Positions 21,901 through 34,011 of a stretch of 64,000 nt of DNA are shown here, piece after piece. The stretch lies in the NCBI GenBank assembly GCA_005656395.1, contig SRSI01000062.1, positions 186,001 through 250,000 of the forward strand. Direction: 5' to 3'. The notes beneath the pieces were generated by a model, which worked only from the letters and a program-made list of their open reading frames with translations, was not told the origin of the DNA and searched no databases. The position numbers and the translations under genes are program-made. Source of the DNA: Strongyloides papillosus. Its lineage: Eukaryota; Nematoda; Chromadorea; Rhabditida; Strongyloididae. The first letter of the stretch is position 1. Every line of letters starts with the position of its first letter.

Positions 21901-24340
21901 GTTTTTTTATTATTCTATTTTTTTTATTAGCGGTTATATCTTTATACTCGTTTTAATTTTTGGTTCTGTCATGGATACCAGCGCTGATAAATTTTTTATG
22001 TTTCTCTTTGGCAAATTTATTCATTTTTAATACGGAATAGTTTTAAAAAAAAATCCTAGTGTTTGGTTACATAGATAGCAATAAATCATAAAAACGTATG
22101 TAATTTTTAGTATATTTAATCGAATGTATACTTCACAAATTGTGTGACAAATGTTTTTTTAAATTTAGTTCGATAACATAATGGCATTTTAGACTTTTCA
22201 TTTTATATTTTATAACTTTTTATCTTTTTTAAGAAATTTTTTGGAATATGATACCTTGGGCCTACTATGGTATTAACTTTAAATTTTAGATATCTAAATG
22301 TGCACTATATAGTGTTTGTAAGATATGTAGAGTATAAAAGTGATTTTTTTAGTATTTGTAACAATTATCACAAATACTTAGTATGGATAAAGTATCTTTT
22401 TCTTAGTTTAGCTTACTTAAAATTTTTCTACAATAATTATCTTGAATTAGGTAGGAGTATCTTAATGCTATATAGTATCATAGCTTATTTCCTGGTAGTG
22501 ACTGTTAATTTTATTATTAAAACTTTTATTTTTTTCTACAAATGAATCATTTTTCTATTTTAATTTACTTATATTTGGGTCATTTCTAATTCTATTCACT
22601 GTTGTGCAAATGTCTGTTTTTATCTTATATATACATACCAGTAAAAGTATTCACCATCTCTCTTTTAATGATATGTATATAATCTGTTCATCTTCATCGA
22701 GAAAAATTATATCTATAAGAAGAGAATAATTGTATGTATAGTTGTACTTATCATATAACTGTTCAAAGATTTAATAAATAATTTTTCAATGGAAAATGAA
22801 GAAAAACGATAAAAGTTTTCTTCAGTATCGAAGGATTTTTAAAGTAGATTCTTAATATGAACATTTTTCACAAATGGATTATTGATGAATATTTTTAATC
22901 TTTCAAACTGTGAAGTGCGTATTTAGCTTTGTAATGTGATTAATCAAAAATTACTAGTACAAAGAGAGAGAGAAATACATCAATACAAACTTCTTACATA
23001 AGCTTGATTTATGAAGTAGATCATTGAAACATTATTGTTAAAGTACTGGAAGATGATTTACTTTCTTGTAGGAATTAATTTATTGTGAAGTATTTCTTTT
23101 TCTCATTCCGATATTTATGAAATACTAAGCTAAGTATTCATAATTGATAAAATATCTTTGAATTTATTATTTGTACTTGTGCTTATATTGAGATGTGTGA
23201 AAATTTGTTTTTCATATTCTATATTTATATGGTAAATATATCAAAATATTTTCACAATTCATAAAGTAGTTTTTAGATGATAGGAGGGAGTTTAAAACTG
23301 CTCATTATCATATTATGGTTTTATTTTTCAAATAATTAAGAGATGTTGTCCTTCATGTTTAGCATAAAATATTTACTTATTATTGTTGTTACACTTTAAT
23401 AAAAAAATATTTAGAAGTTGTTTAAGAAGCAAAAAAAGAAATCATGTAACTAATGCAGTTAGTTTCTTTTTGATTTTTAAACATCTTTATTTCCCATCTC
23501 ATTTAAGGATGTTTAACATCGTTGAGAGAATGTGTGTAATAATATAAGGTGAGTTACGAAGCTCTTCCCATTGAAAACTTTCGTGTGTATTTTCTATTTG
23601 TACAAACCTACATTTTTATGATAGACAATTATTTCTATTATAAAAGGTATTTGAGGAAATCTGAGAATAATTTTAAAAGGTATTAATTAAAAACATTATC
23701 AACTTTTCAAATAGAAATTAGGACAATTATTAGGGTATTTTAACAACATCAAAATATTTAAATTAAAAATCAATTATTATAGGAAACCTACTGATTTGTA
23801 CATATACATTTTATCTTTTTGGAAACTATCAGCAATAAGTTTTATGTCTTTTTTAGAAATATTTATTATTTTCACGTAAGTGGTTACATAAAATTTGAAT
23901 TCTCAACTCATTGGGAAAATACGTATGCAAAAGTATTATGTGGGAAGATCTTCGTGACTCTTCAGAGTAGTAATGTGTGTTGTGAACAGATGGTCAAAAA
24001 TGTATCAAAGATATGAGCAGGTACACAGGACATAAAATAACATTTTCCTCATAAAAATGTGATCCAGTATGTATTTTTTAATGCACTTAAGTAATTGGGC
24101 ATTTTTATGTCTGATTGGATAACTTATTTTGAGTATTTAGATATTTTTTCCTCTATTTCTTAACGCGATCCCTTTGGAAGTTCATACGAATATGGGCTTG
24201 GAAAATGAATTCCTTGATTGTTTATTAATAATCTTTATTTTTTTTAGATTAGTTTAGTTTAACTTAACGATAGAAAAAAATTAAATATAATCTTTCTAAT
24301 ATTTATTGTTAATATTTATGTATTTTAATCATATCGTACA
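18912..24340. other. 5.4-kb gene-poor region with two GC-richer islands
   Basis: This is the longest stretch without a recognisable gene. Short ORFs (20531-20734, 21567-21782, 22267-22545, 23819-24016) are low-complexity and rejected. Two islands of more balanced composition stand out: 19098-19283, where the minus strand has a 61-codon open frame with no ATG, containing SASRDIWCGDRKL and MTEGEWKGAG, and 19540-19690. Either could be a coding relic, a non-coding RNA or a distal regulatory element. No let-7, lin-4, SL RNA, tRNA or 5S sequence was recognised. The TTTTTTTAG at about 24247 may be a trans-splice acceptor for the following gene. Confidence 0.5.
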
Positions 24341-27300
24341 ATGGTGTGTTTTGTTTTCTTAGTTGATAATTCAGCATCTATGGCAGCTAGAACATGGAAA
24401 GGTACGACGATTTTAGATGAGGCTAAAGTATGGATTGATAGTTTTGTGAAGGTAGGTGTTTTTTTATTTAATTTCAATTATTTTTTCCTTTTTTTCCAAT
24501 TTTTAAGGCCAGATTAAAAGATCAAGTGTTCTCAAAAGTTGACAAATTCCTTCTATACACTTCAGAAGAGGCTGTTAGACATCAGAAGGTTAGTTGTTTA
24601 CAATTTTACTGGAATATTTTTTGATAAACACCAATTACAGGTTATTCTTAAAGATTCCGGTTTACTGTTTTTTGACCAACTCCGCCTAATAAAACCATGT
24701 GGAAGAGCAAATTTTCCTGGAGCAGCAGAGCAAATTTTTAATTACATTCATTTAAGTAGAAAGCTAAACGGTTGTGATCGTTTTGGATATGGTAGATCTC
24801 CGCAGTTGTTGCATGATACTGTTATAATTCATGTAACTGATGGCTTATCAGCTATGAGAGAAGCATTAACAATTAACCAAACAGCTGACTCGTTGCAAGA
24901 ATTTTATGATCAACCCTTTAGGTGGGACCAGAAGTTTTTTACTGTAGTATTCAAGATATCTGGAATTGCCCCGACAAAAAAACAATATTATCAAATATCT
25001 AATATTGAATGTGATCCATATTATGAATCTTTCTGCCAATCTGTTGGTGGGCGATCATTTGTTGTTACGCATATTGGAATGCTTAACACAATAACTGAAC
25101 ATATTTTTCATCGTGCTGGATGTGTTGGAGCATTAGTAAAATTTGACTTAACGGGTTTTTCTTTTAGTAATGATGTAGAGAGGAGAAATGTTAATAAATC
25201 TCTTAAAACTCAACCTGTCTTAATAAGGGAACATAGAAATGTTAAATCATTTGGTGGGTGGTTGATTCCAGAAAATTTTTGGCCTGGTGAGGTGAAGGAT
25301 AAATTCCCCACCAGACCAGTTAATCCAACTCTAATTATTAAATCTGATAATTCTTTTAATTTTATTGATAATTATGATTTTCCTTTTGACAAGTATGAAT
25401 TAGAGCCATGTTTGTTATCAAGTATTATGTTAAAGACTGTTCTTGAGAATAACAGAAATATGATGGGAAATAATTCTCCAGTGAATGTTTGTTGGCCTGT
25501 TTATGTTGAGAATAGTGGACCAAGAAAAGGTATTGGTGAACCAATTGGTTTCATTAAACCAAACTCCAACCTTTCGGCTGTCCACCTTTATCTTGGTCCA
25601 TATAATTTTTCTATATTAGATGCATTAATGAAGGAATGGAAAGGGAAAGGATATAGATTAGATGGAGAATTAAATATGAAATTTGATAAATATCTCCGAG
25701 AAATACCAATGTATTATCATACTATATTAAAAAAACAAATGAAGGGAATGAAATTGACACTTCGTTCATTAGAAGATGGTAACGGACTTGCTGCAATGTC
25801 TAGTTACCCTCCCAGGGTCGTAAATATTTTGCATAAAATTAAGGAAAGTGGAAGGAAAGAAATGGAAGATGTAAATAAAAGTGTAGCAGATTCTTATCAA
25901 ACTTGTATGATGATGAGTTTAGGATTAAATCAAATTCAAAGTCAACAACCAATTCCATATCCAATTTCCTATAGTAAGCATTCAATAATACCATCTTTAT
26001 TAGATGAAAAAAATGCAATGGCAACTCCAATAGGTAAGATGATTGATGCCATGAATGCTGTTAAAGATTTAAAGAAACTTCGTTTTGACTTCTCTTCAAA
26101 TCCATCATATTCTCCATTTAAAAATAGTCACTGTTACAAAAATGCTTATGCTTTAAGAAGGAGTGCTATTGAAACAAATAATAATAGTACTTTACTTGAT
26201 CAAACACAAAAAGTTATGACTAATTATGAATTAATATGTGAAGATAAAACTGTAACACCATTTTGTGGTGGTGTTCCAGGTGAAAAACCTAATTTGTGTA
26301 ATATTGAAGAGTGGCAAAGTCAAAGGATCCAAGGAATGGGTGATTATGATTCTTATTCAAATAAAAGAATTCAGCTTGGACACAAAATTAATATGCGGGA
26401 TCCATTTGAAGAGATTAATGGGAAAACAAATAAAATCCATGAATTTGGTAATCCATTTAAATCCGATAAAAAGGCTGTTATTGATATTGATGAAGTTCCA
26501 GAGGAGAAAGACGAAATAGAAAATGGTATGAATGGTGGAAATGTAAATGGAAAACGGTTACCAAGGCAAGACATGGCTAAAAAAAGAAAAGGTCCATTAG
26601 ATTTGGATCGTGTTTTTTCATTTTATAGAAAACAACATAATGGTAATTTAGGTATTGTGAGGGGTGATGGATATATAAGTGATGCTACTTCAGATTACAG
26701 TGATACAGAATCTTCCTTAAGCATAGATAGTCCTTTCAGCTCAAGGTCCCCAAGTCCGGTGACTGATAAATTAAATAGCATTTTAAGAAATAGTAGTAAT
26801 GAAGAGCACATAAATAAAAACAAATTACTAACTAAAGATGATTCTAAAAAAGGTTTAGTAAATGCAAATGCTAATGAAATGGTGAAAAATTATAAACCAT
26901 CATTCATAAAAACGTTAGATGATTATAAACCAATAAAATTAACATCGACTGATGATGATTACTTAAAACCACTAACGCCAGATGACTTTAAACCACCACC
27001 AATGCCCCATTATGATACATCATCAAATAAAATGACAGTTAAAGACAGGTCCCAAATACCAAAAGTACAGCCTACAACACCTATAAATAATGAGCCTGAA
27101 ACAGGAAACTCAGCATCACCAAAATACGGGTCTAACACAAAAATCTCACCACTAAATCTTTTATCAGCAAAACCATTGAGTAGTAACATTAAACGTTCCG
27201 CTACAAAAACTATCTACAATCCAGCAGCAGAAGCGATTGAAATAAAGAAAAAGAAACTTTCAACACCAACAATGTCAAAGGCAATGGGTGGAGATGAGAA

Positions 27301-27622
27301 GGTGAAAGAAAGTACAGGATTACAACCAAATACATCACTAAGAAAACGTCAACTTCAGGAAAATGAGATGATTCAATTAAAACAAAAAGTAGAGGAATAT
27401 GTAAGAGCTATAGATGTTGATGAAGCATTATATGAAAGCATAATATCGTTGTTAAGAGAGACTCCATCATTTCCAGATTTTGATATATTATTCAAATTTA
27501 GTAAACGAGAATTGACACGATTTAATAAATATACGATATGCTCGATGTTAGATGAAAATTTCGAGAAGATAAAACAGAAAAAAAGGAAGGTTGATAGTGG
27601 CAAAGTAAATGGTGTTAAATAA
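24341..27622 (+). CDS. dic-1: Integrator complex subunit 6 (INTS6/DICE1)
   Basis: Three exons (24341-24451, 24508-24588, 24641-27622) give 1057 aa. The N-terminal von Willebrand A domain keeps the MIDAS motif DNSAS (VFLVDNSASM). It is followed by INTS6 landmarks: FGYGRSPQLLHDTVIIHVTD, QPFRWDQKFFTVVFKI, GGRSFVVTHIGML and NVCWPVYVENSG. The middle (about aa 620-960) is a disordered Lys/Asp/Ser/Pro-rich linker. The C-terminus (about aa 970-1040) is the short conserved INTS6 C-terminal helix region, around LRETPSFPDFDILFKFSKREL. INTS6 bridges the Integrator complex to PP2A and acts in snRNA 3' processing and promoter-proximal termination in the nucleus. Exons 1 and 2 are short and were placed from splice sites and the MIDAS motif. 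The ATG directly precedes the VWA core, as in human INTS6. Confidence 0.93.
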
Positions 27623-27729
27623 CTGTAACAATATTTTAATATCACTTATATCTTTTTTTTTAATATTTTAATATATTCTTCGACTTTTTTTTATTATAAT
27701 ATAACTATTTAAAAATTATCTCTTTTCCT

Positions 27730-28017
27730 TTATATTGAATTGTTGTCTTTCACAGGTACTGTTGAAGATTCAGTCTCATCAACAATATTTATTGTTGTAT
27801 TTTTTTTATAATCTTGGTACAAATTGCCCAGATTATCCTGTAAAAAAAATTAAGGCATATTCAAAAGTCTAAAAGTTACCATATATTGTCCAAAAAATGG
27901 AAAAACATTGCCAACATCAAACAATGAATCTTTCCCAACTATAGGCTTTCCATTAACTAAATAGAATAGAAATATAAAATAAAGAAAAATATATTTTAGC
28001 AATTTTTTACATTCCAT
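27730..28017 (-). CDS. Small secreted protein, 81 aa
   Basis: Exon 1 (27880-28017) encodes a signal peptide rich in Leu/Phe/Tyr (KKLLKYIFLYFIFLFYLVNG) and a short mature start. A 42-nt intron (27838-27879) with a GTAAC donor and TTTTTACAG acceptor joins it in phase 0 to exon 2 (27730-27837). Exon 2 encodes a polar tail with possible N-glycosylation sites (NTT, NNS) and no cysteine. No family is recognised. It lies 207 bp downstream of the next minus-strand secreted-protein gene. Two clean splice sites with an open frame on both sides support it despite its size; expression data would confirm it. Confidence 0.6.
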
Positions 28018-28224
28018 TATTTCAGTAAATTTAACTTAGAATTATACTTTCCATAACAAATTTCTCTTTATATACCATTCTTGCAATATACTTTTAACAA
28101 TTTCATTATAATAATTATTAGGTCAATTTTTATTTGTCAAAAAAATTATCTACATGTCATGTTTTTTTAACTTAATTAAATTATTTCATTTTTTTAACTC
28201 TCTCATCTAGTTACGTCATCACCA

Positions 28225-29351
28225 CTAGTGAAATTCTCTATTCTCTATCTTCCCATTTTTTTCCATTGGAGCGTCAAAATTTGTTGCACTTCCAAATAGA
28301 CCACCTTTAAAGAGTTGTGTGATTGGATTTGATGCATGGTCTTCGGAACCACCTAAAAATGTTGAAATCCAATCTATTTTGTCTAGTTTTCCATTTATTA
28401 GAGCAGATAATAAATTTTCAGGGGTTGCCTCTGCTGTCTTCTTTTTTTCTCCCAAAATTTCTGATTCTTTTTTTGGTTCAGGTTCTGGTTTTAGAAATTT
28501 TGATAAGATGTTTTTAGCAAACTCTCCTGCTCCATTGTCTGTTGATGGTGGCGGGGGTTTTGTTGTTGTGAATGATGGTCGTTTTTCAGCTGGTTTTTCG
28601 TAACTTATTACTTCCTCGTCTTCATCTTTTTCTATTGGAATTCCTTTGATGTTTATTAGATCTACTTCTTTTTCATTTTCGTCAATTTTTGGATTTTTGT
28701 CATTACCAAAAAGTTTTGGAAATCCAAAAATTGTATCTGGAGAGGGTAAATTATTAATAAACGAGTATGGTCCATCAGGAGCTGATGGTCTAGGATAATG
28801 GGATGGACTTTTGTCTTCAACTCTTTCTATCTCATGATCTTCTTTAATTATAACATCATCAGAATCATTAATTTCAACCATTTCTTCAGGTTGAATATCA
28901 TCTGATCTTGTTATTTGAGTTCCATATGCCTTCATTGGAGTTTTTCTTTCAGCAACCAGTGGTTTCATTTCAAAAGAATTATCTTTGTCAAAGTTCTTAG
29001 GAAGAACTTTCATAACTTTTTCCGTTATTTCTGGTAATTTGTCAGCTAAACGCTCCATGAATATATCAACTCCATTTTTATTTGATAGGTATATTGGTCT
29101 TGGTGTTGTCAATTTATCCATTTCTGCTTTTTGCATCTGGGTGATTTGATAATTTTGGAGTTCCGTCAAATGAGGATAACTTGGATTGATTAATTGATTT
29201 TGAAATCCAAAATTTCTCATTGGTTGGTGAAATAAAGGATAATTTTCCTAAAAAATTGTTAATGAATTAAGTATAAAAAACTTACCATAAAAGGATATTG
29301 TGAAGATATAAAATTAATCAACGTCAGGAATAAAAGACTTTTTACAATCAT
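28225..29351 (-). CDS. Secreted Pro/Glu/Lys-rich protein, unknown family
   Basis: Exon 1 (29286-29351) encodes a signal peptide (IVKSLLFLTLINFISSQ). After a 38-nt intron (29248-29285), exon 2 (28225-29247) encodes the rest, 362 aa in total, joined in phase 0. The mature protein is largely disordered: an N-terminal Gln/Asn/Pro stretch, a charged centre (EMVEINDSDDVIIKEDHE), a proline-rich TTTKPPPPSTD segment, and a C-terminal amphipathic part (ENLLSALINGKLDKIDWIS and ITQLFKGGLFG). There is no cysteine pattern and no domain I recognise. It sits among three minus-strand secreted-protein genes. It is probably extracellular or cuticular; the function is unknown. Confidence 0.75.
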
Positions 29352-30297
29352 TATAAAAGTTAAACTTAACTTTACTACAAAATATTATATTTTGACTAAA
29401 AATATGTAGTGAAAAGAATATTTCTAACTACTATTTATCTGAAAAAAGATATTTTTCATCATTACAAAATGACTCATTCATATAGATATTAAATTAAATG
29501 TCAAGCTAATATAACCATTAAAAAGAAAACAAAATGATTGCTTAGAAACCGGATATTTTGTGACGTGATCCTCTACTTTTCAGATGTTGATTAGAAGACC
29601 TTGAAGCTATGTTTTAAATATATATTGCTAATAAATATTCGTATAATTAAAAAAATTTGCAGATGTATTAAAATACTTAAAGGTTATCTAAACTTTTTGA
29701 AGGTTCAATGACTTTATAGGGAAGTTAAAGAAATATACTTATATTGTTTTTTAATTTAGTGAAAAAAAATTTTATTAATTTAATTATAGAAATATTGAAA
29801 ACAAGGAAGGAGAAGATATATAAAATATAGAATGATTTGCTGTTAAAAATCTAAAAAAATTTTAACATTATACATGCATATAAATAATTTTTAAAAGAAC
29901 TTGTTAAAAATACATAGAAGCAATAATAAAATGAGTGTTGATTACATGTATATATATCTATACCTGTTTATCTTTAATAATATTTTGTATTAAAATAGTT
30001 AGAAAAGAAATATAATTTATCTACCCATTGATAGTGAAAAAAAGAAGAAAGTTTAGAAATGTACAATGGAAAGCATTACCTCAAGAAGTCGATTTTTACA
30101 ATGATGTAAAGAGATTGTCAAGATTTCTTAAGTGTATTACTTTGAATTACCATGATTGGATTATCTTTTCGTTAAAAATTTTACTTTAAATGTATTTATG
30201 GTGTAATGGTCAATAAATATTATAAAAATTTTAAAAGATATATTATTAAAACTTCATGGCATTCTATATTATAATAATTTATGTTATATTATTTGTT
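29352..30297. other. Intergenic, nothing recognised
   Basis: About 950 bp of AT-rich DNA between two minus-strand secreted-protein genes. It should contain the promoter of the Pro/Glu-rich gene and the 3' UTR of the MAM-like gene. No other feature is seen. Confidence 0.5.
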
Positions 30298-32075
30298 TTA
30301 TTTTTCAATTTTACATATATCTTCAAATTGGTTTCCATTTGTTGTTTGAAGTCTAATATTATCTAATCCAAAGAATTGATGTGGTTTTATAAGATCAATG
30401 ACAAAGTATATCTTTTTGACATGTTTCTCAATCAAAACTCTTTCATCTGTAAACCAGTATCTATCTTTATCGATAGGTGGATTTTTGTAAGGACAATTTT
30501 CGAAAGAATCTAAGCATACTAAAAAGTTGACTCCTACAGAACGTTGGTAAATATCAAAGACTATAAGAAAATTTTCACGGGATGTGAAAGAAGGAGATTC
30601 CATTATATAAACATTATCACCATCATTTCTATCATCATCACTACCAGCAACTGCAAAATAACTGCTATTTTGATCATCATTATGATTTCTCTTATGAACT
30701 CCATTTAATGGGTTACCAATCCCAACTAAAGAAACTTTCCATGGTTCACTAAAGTTAAAAGAGGTTACTTTATTTTATCTCAATATTATTATAAACTTAC
30801 GTTGCCAGCTCACTAAATGGGTTGTAATTACATGTACTATTATCATTAAAATTACACCATAACAAATTACAAAGTTCTTTATTTTCCTTTTGTAATGAGG
30901 TTGTTCCTATTGTCAATGACTCATCAATTGTTCTATCCTCTACATCATTATAATCCTCCGTTACAAATGACGATTCAGACTTTCCTTTTCTTAATGATTT
31001 ACTATTATCTAAAATTTCTTTTAATTTTTGAGGATTACGATCGTCTTTAACATCATTTTCATTTATCCTAACTAGTGTTTCATTATTAACTTCTTCATTA
31101 TTATCAACATTTTCACATAACTGCCCTTGATACTTAATATCGTCGATAAAAATAATTTTATCCTCATCAATATTCCTTACATGGAGTCTAATAACAAAAG
31201 GTTTCAAATTTTCTGGAATTTCGAATGTCAGTGGATTTTCATCTATTGTTGTTGGTTCACAAACCTCCATTCCATTATCTTTTAGAATAACGCATATCTC
31301 CAGCTGAGCTATTTCTGTGTTACACCAATAACTATAATAATATATTTTCTATAATTTCAATAATTTATTGTAAGAAGACTTACTTAAAGGATAGTGTTGC
31401 TTTTCCGAACTGACATGGAACATCTAAATCTAGGTTAATGAATTCTTCATCATTTTTTATATGTTCTTCATTAAAAACACTCCCGATTAAAAAATAATTA
31501 TCTATAAAAATAAAAAAATTAATTGTTTAAAATGAAATGGTTTTTTCCCTAAACTTACCGACATTAAAATCTCTATTTGAGGTACAGTCAAATTTGTTCA
31601 GATCAAATAAACTTTCATAACCTCCAATTTTAAATTTATTTTTTCCTCCAGAGTACCATGAACATTTTTCTGTTTGAGTATCGAAATTACAACTACTTGA
31701 ACCACCTACAAGTAATGATGGAACCTCTTTTGAAATTTCGTTAAAAGGGTAAAATGTAGCAAGACTTTTAAGTTCTGATGATGTATATTTTCCAATATCA
31801 TCTCGGATACATTTTTTTAACTTCTCTGGTTCGGTTCTACTTTTACTACCACTTGATGGTACTCCATGGTAAGGTGGTGCTTGATAGTTTGATGAATCCA
31901 CTTTGTAATCAAGTGATGCTGATGAAACTCCATTTTGGAAAGTATTATCATAAACAGGAGCAGGTTTTGGGTCATTGCTATAACTTGTATAAGAAGGAGT
32001 TGGGGAACAAGAATAAATATAAACTGCTAATGTTAGAACATTAATAGTAACAATATAAAAAATATATTTTCCCAT
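30298..32075 (-). CDS. Secreted protein with two MAM-like domains
   Basis: Four exons (31559-32075, 31384-31501, 30801-31331, 30298-30748) join without frame problems into 538 aa. A signal peptide (GKYIFYIVTINVLTLAVYIYS) and a Ser/Tyr/Pro-rich segment lead to a first MAM-like module. It has SSSCNFDTQTEKCSWYSG, PCQFGKATLSFNYWC with ICVIL, and IDDIKYQGQLC, the usual MAM order Cys-Asn-Phe-(D/E) to the final (I/L)DD-I..G.C. An acidic Asn/Glu-rich linker follows. A second module opens with LLWCNFNDNSTCNY and ends with IRLQTTNGNQFEDIC. MAM domains mediate adhesion or recognition on the cell surface or in the matrix; there is no transmembrane segment, so this is probably secreted. The modules are divergent and the call is by pattern, so another beta-jelly-roll family is possible. 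Confidence 0.65.
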
Positions 32076-34011
32076 ATTTTTTTACATAAAATATTATATT
32101 GAAATGACTTTATAAAATGGTTATGAATAAAAATAACTTATATTTATATTTTCTTTTAACTTATTATAATAAAAGGATAATAACAATATAAATATTATAC
32201 ATTTATATTCATTCCTTCAATAAACTTACATAATCATAGGTTCATGAGGTAGGTAATATTATATCAATTTATTAATTGAAAAGGGAGGGATATAGAACAA
32301 AATATTCAATCTACTGGATAAATTCTATTCAAAAATCCTTCTGGTCAAGGTTAAGTAAAAAATATGATCCTACTCATAATTTTGCACCAAACTCCAGCAT
32401 CCAACTTTAATTAATATTTAATTGTTTTTACATTATTAAAACACACTTTTTTTGTTAATTAATCGTTAGTTTTATATAAATGATTTATTTTTTACAGAAA
32501 TATTTTACCTTTTTTTTAGATTGTTCATTTTTCTTATACAAAAGATTATTTTATAATCTTTAATATGCAGACTAATCCAATAAATGACCCGATTTCTGGG
32601 ATTGTAAAACTTAATCATATAATCAAGGATTAAATAATATCCTAACTCTGATTATTTTCAAGAAATGTTTCTTTTTTAAACAAATATAAAAACTAAGCAT
32701 TTGTTTCATGCTCTTCGAAGGAAACTCCCACTATCTAGAAACCCCTAACGCATCGAACACGAATGGTTTTTGATATACAGTGTTTAGGTACAGATAATAT
32801 CATTAATAATGATAATGCCTGTGTTTTAGACACTGATAAAAAGAGCGACCCTTTTATTTGCCAGTACCTTTGCGATGTAATGCTCGACACTAGTTCGTCT
32901 GGGTCATACTTTATTGTAAACTTTAAAACGTTTTTATGCAAACTTCAATTTACAAAGTAAACATTTAAATAAAATTTGATAAAAAAATAGTATCCATCAT
33001 AAATCTTAAAACGGTAGTGTTTATTGTCTTAAACATTATTTTTTAACTTTATTACAAAGTAATAACAGTAGTGTAAATTAAGAAACAGTTAAATTAAAAA
33101 TCTTTTTAAAAGTTATAACAAATAAAACAGGTTCAAATAAAATTTAACAAAAAATTTGATTTCCTAATTTCTTCCAATTTTTTTTGTAATTTTTTGATTA
33201 ATAGATAAATTAAACTTCAAATTAACGGATATATAAAAAAGATTAAAGAGACTTTTTTTGACTTTTAATAATTCCATTATAATGAAACTTTTCTTTATAT
33301 CTAAAAATCTCTTTATCAGGAAGGTGATTAAAACTTTTCATTTTCTTTATAATAATAAATATAATAATGTATTATATTTATGCTGATTATAATATATAAT
33401 ACCTATAACGTTTTAAAGGCCTCCTTATATTTTTAACCCCTTCATGGTGTTTAGAAATGTTGTCTCATTTTCATGGATAAAACGTATTAATTCAATCTCA
33501 ATTGTCTTATTAATGCATTTTTATTCCATCAGCCGGTTGCCTGCGACACAGATATACAAAAGATATACGTAAAAATTTTCTATCATATATACGATATACA
33601 TAAATAGATATCAAAACATACATGATAATATCTTATAATTTATACATTTTTAATGACACTTCTTATGAATTTAAAATTCTTCAGTATGTTATTACAAATC
33701 TCTTTATTTTATTAATAGTATTTAATTTTAAGAAGATATAATAAATTGATAGAGGCAATTTTTATATATACCCCCTTTTTGACATTTCATCCTTTTTTTT
33801 CCGGTTTCTGAAATTAAGTTGGTGTAACAAAAAAATAAAAGTTAATAGGAAAGGATACCAATTGCAATTTTTATTCCATCCTGTCCCTTTTAATTTCTTA
33901 TAAAAAGACAAGACTTTTTATGTTATATCCTTTTAGTTTTAACGTTTAATAAACAATCGAATATAATAAAACTTATTTTAGGAAAATCATTTTATTTTGT
34001 ATTATTTTATT
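32076..34011. other. Intergenic, with one unexplained GC-richer island
   Basis: About 1.9 kb of mostly AT-rich DNA. The segment 32700-32960 has a more balanced base composition and is open on both strands: plus ATG 32763 for 65 codons, and minus for 68 codons. Neither peptide is recognised. A TTTTAG acceptor at about 33981 lies 31 bp before the next gene's ATG and may be a spliced-leader site. Confidence 0.5.

Noticed and set aside
22267..22545. 92-codon ORF resembling a multi-span membrane protein
   Set aside because: Hydrophobicity follows from T-rich sequence; no homology, no splice sites in place, and lies in the gene-poor region.
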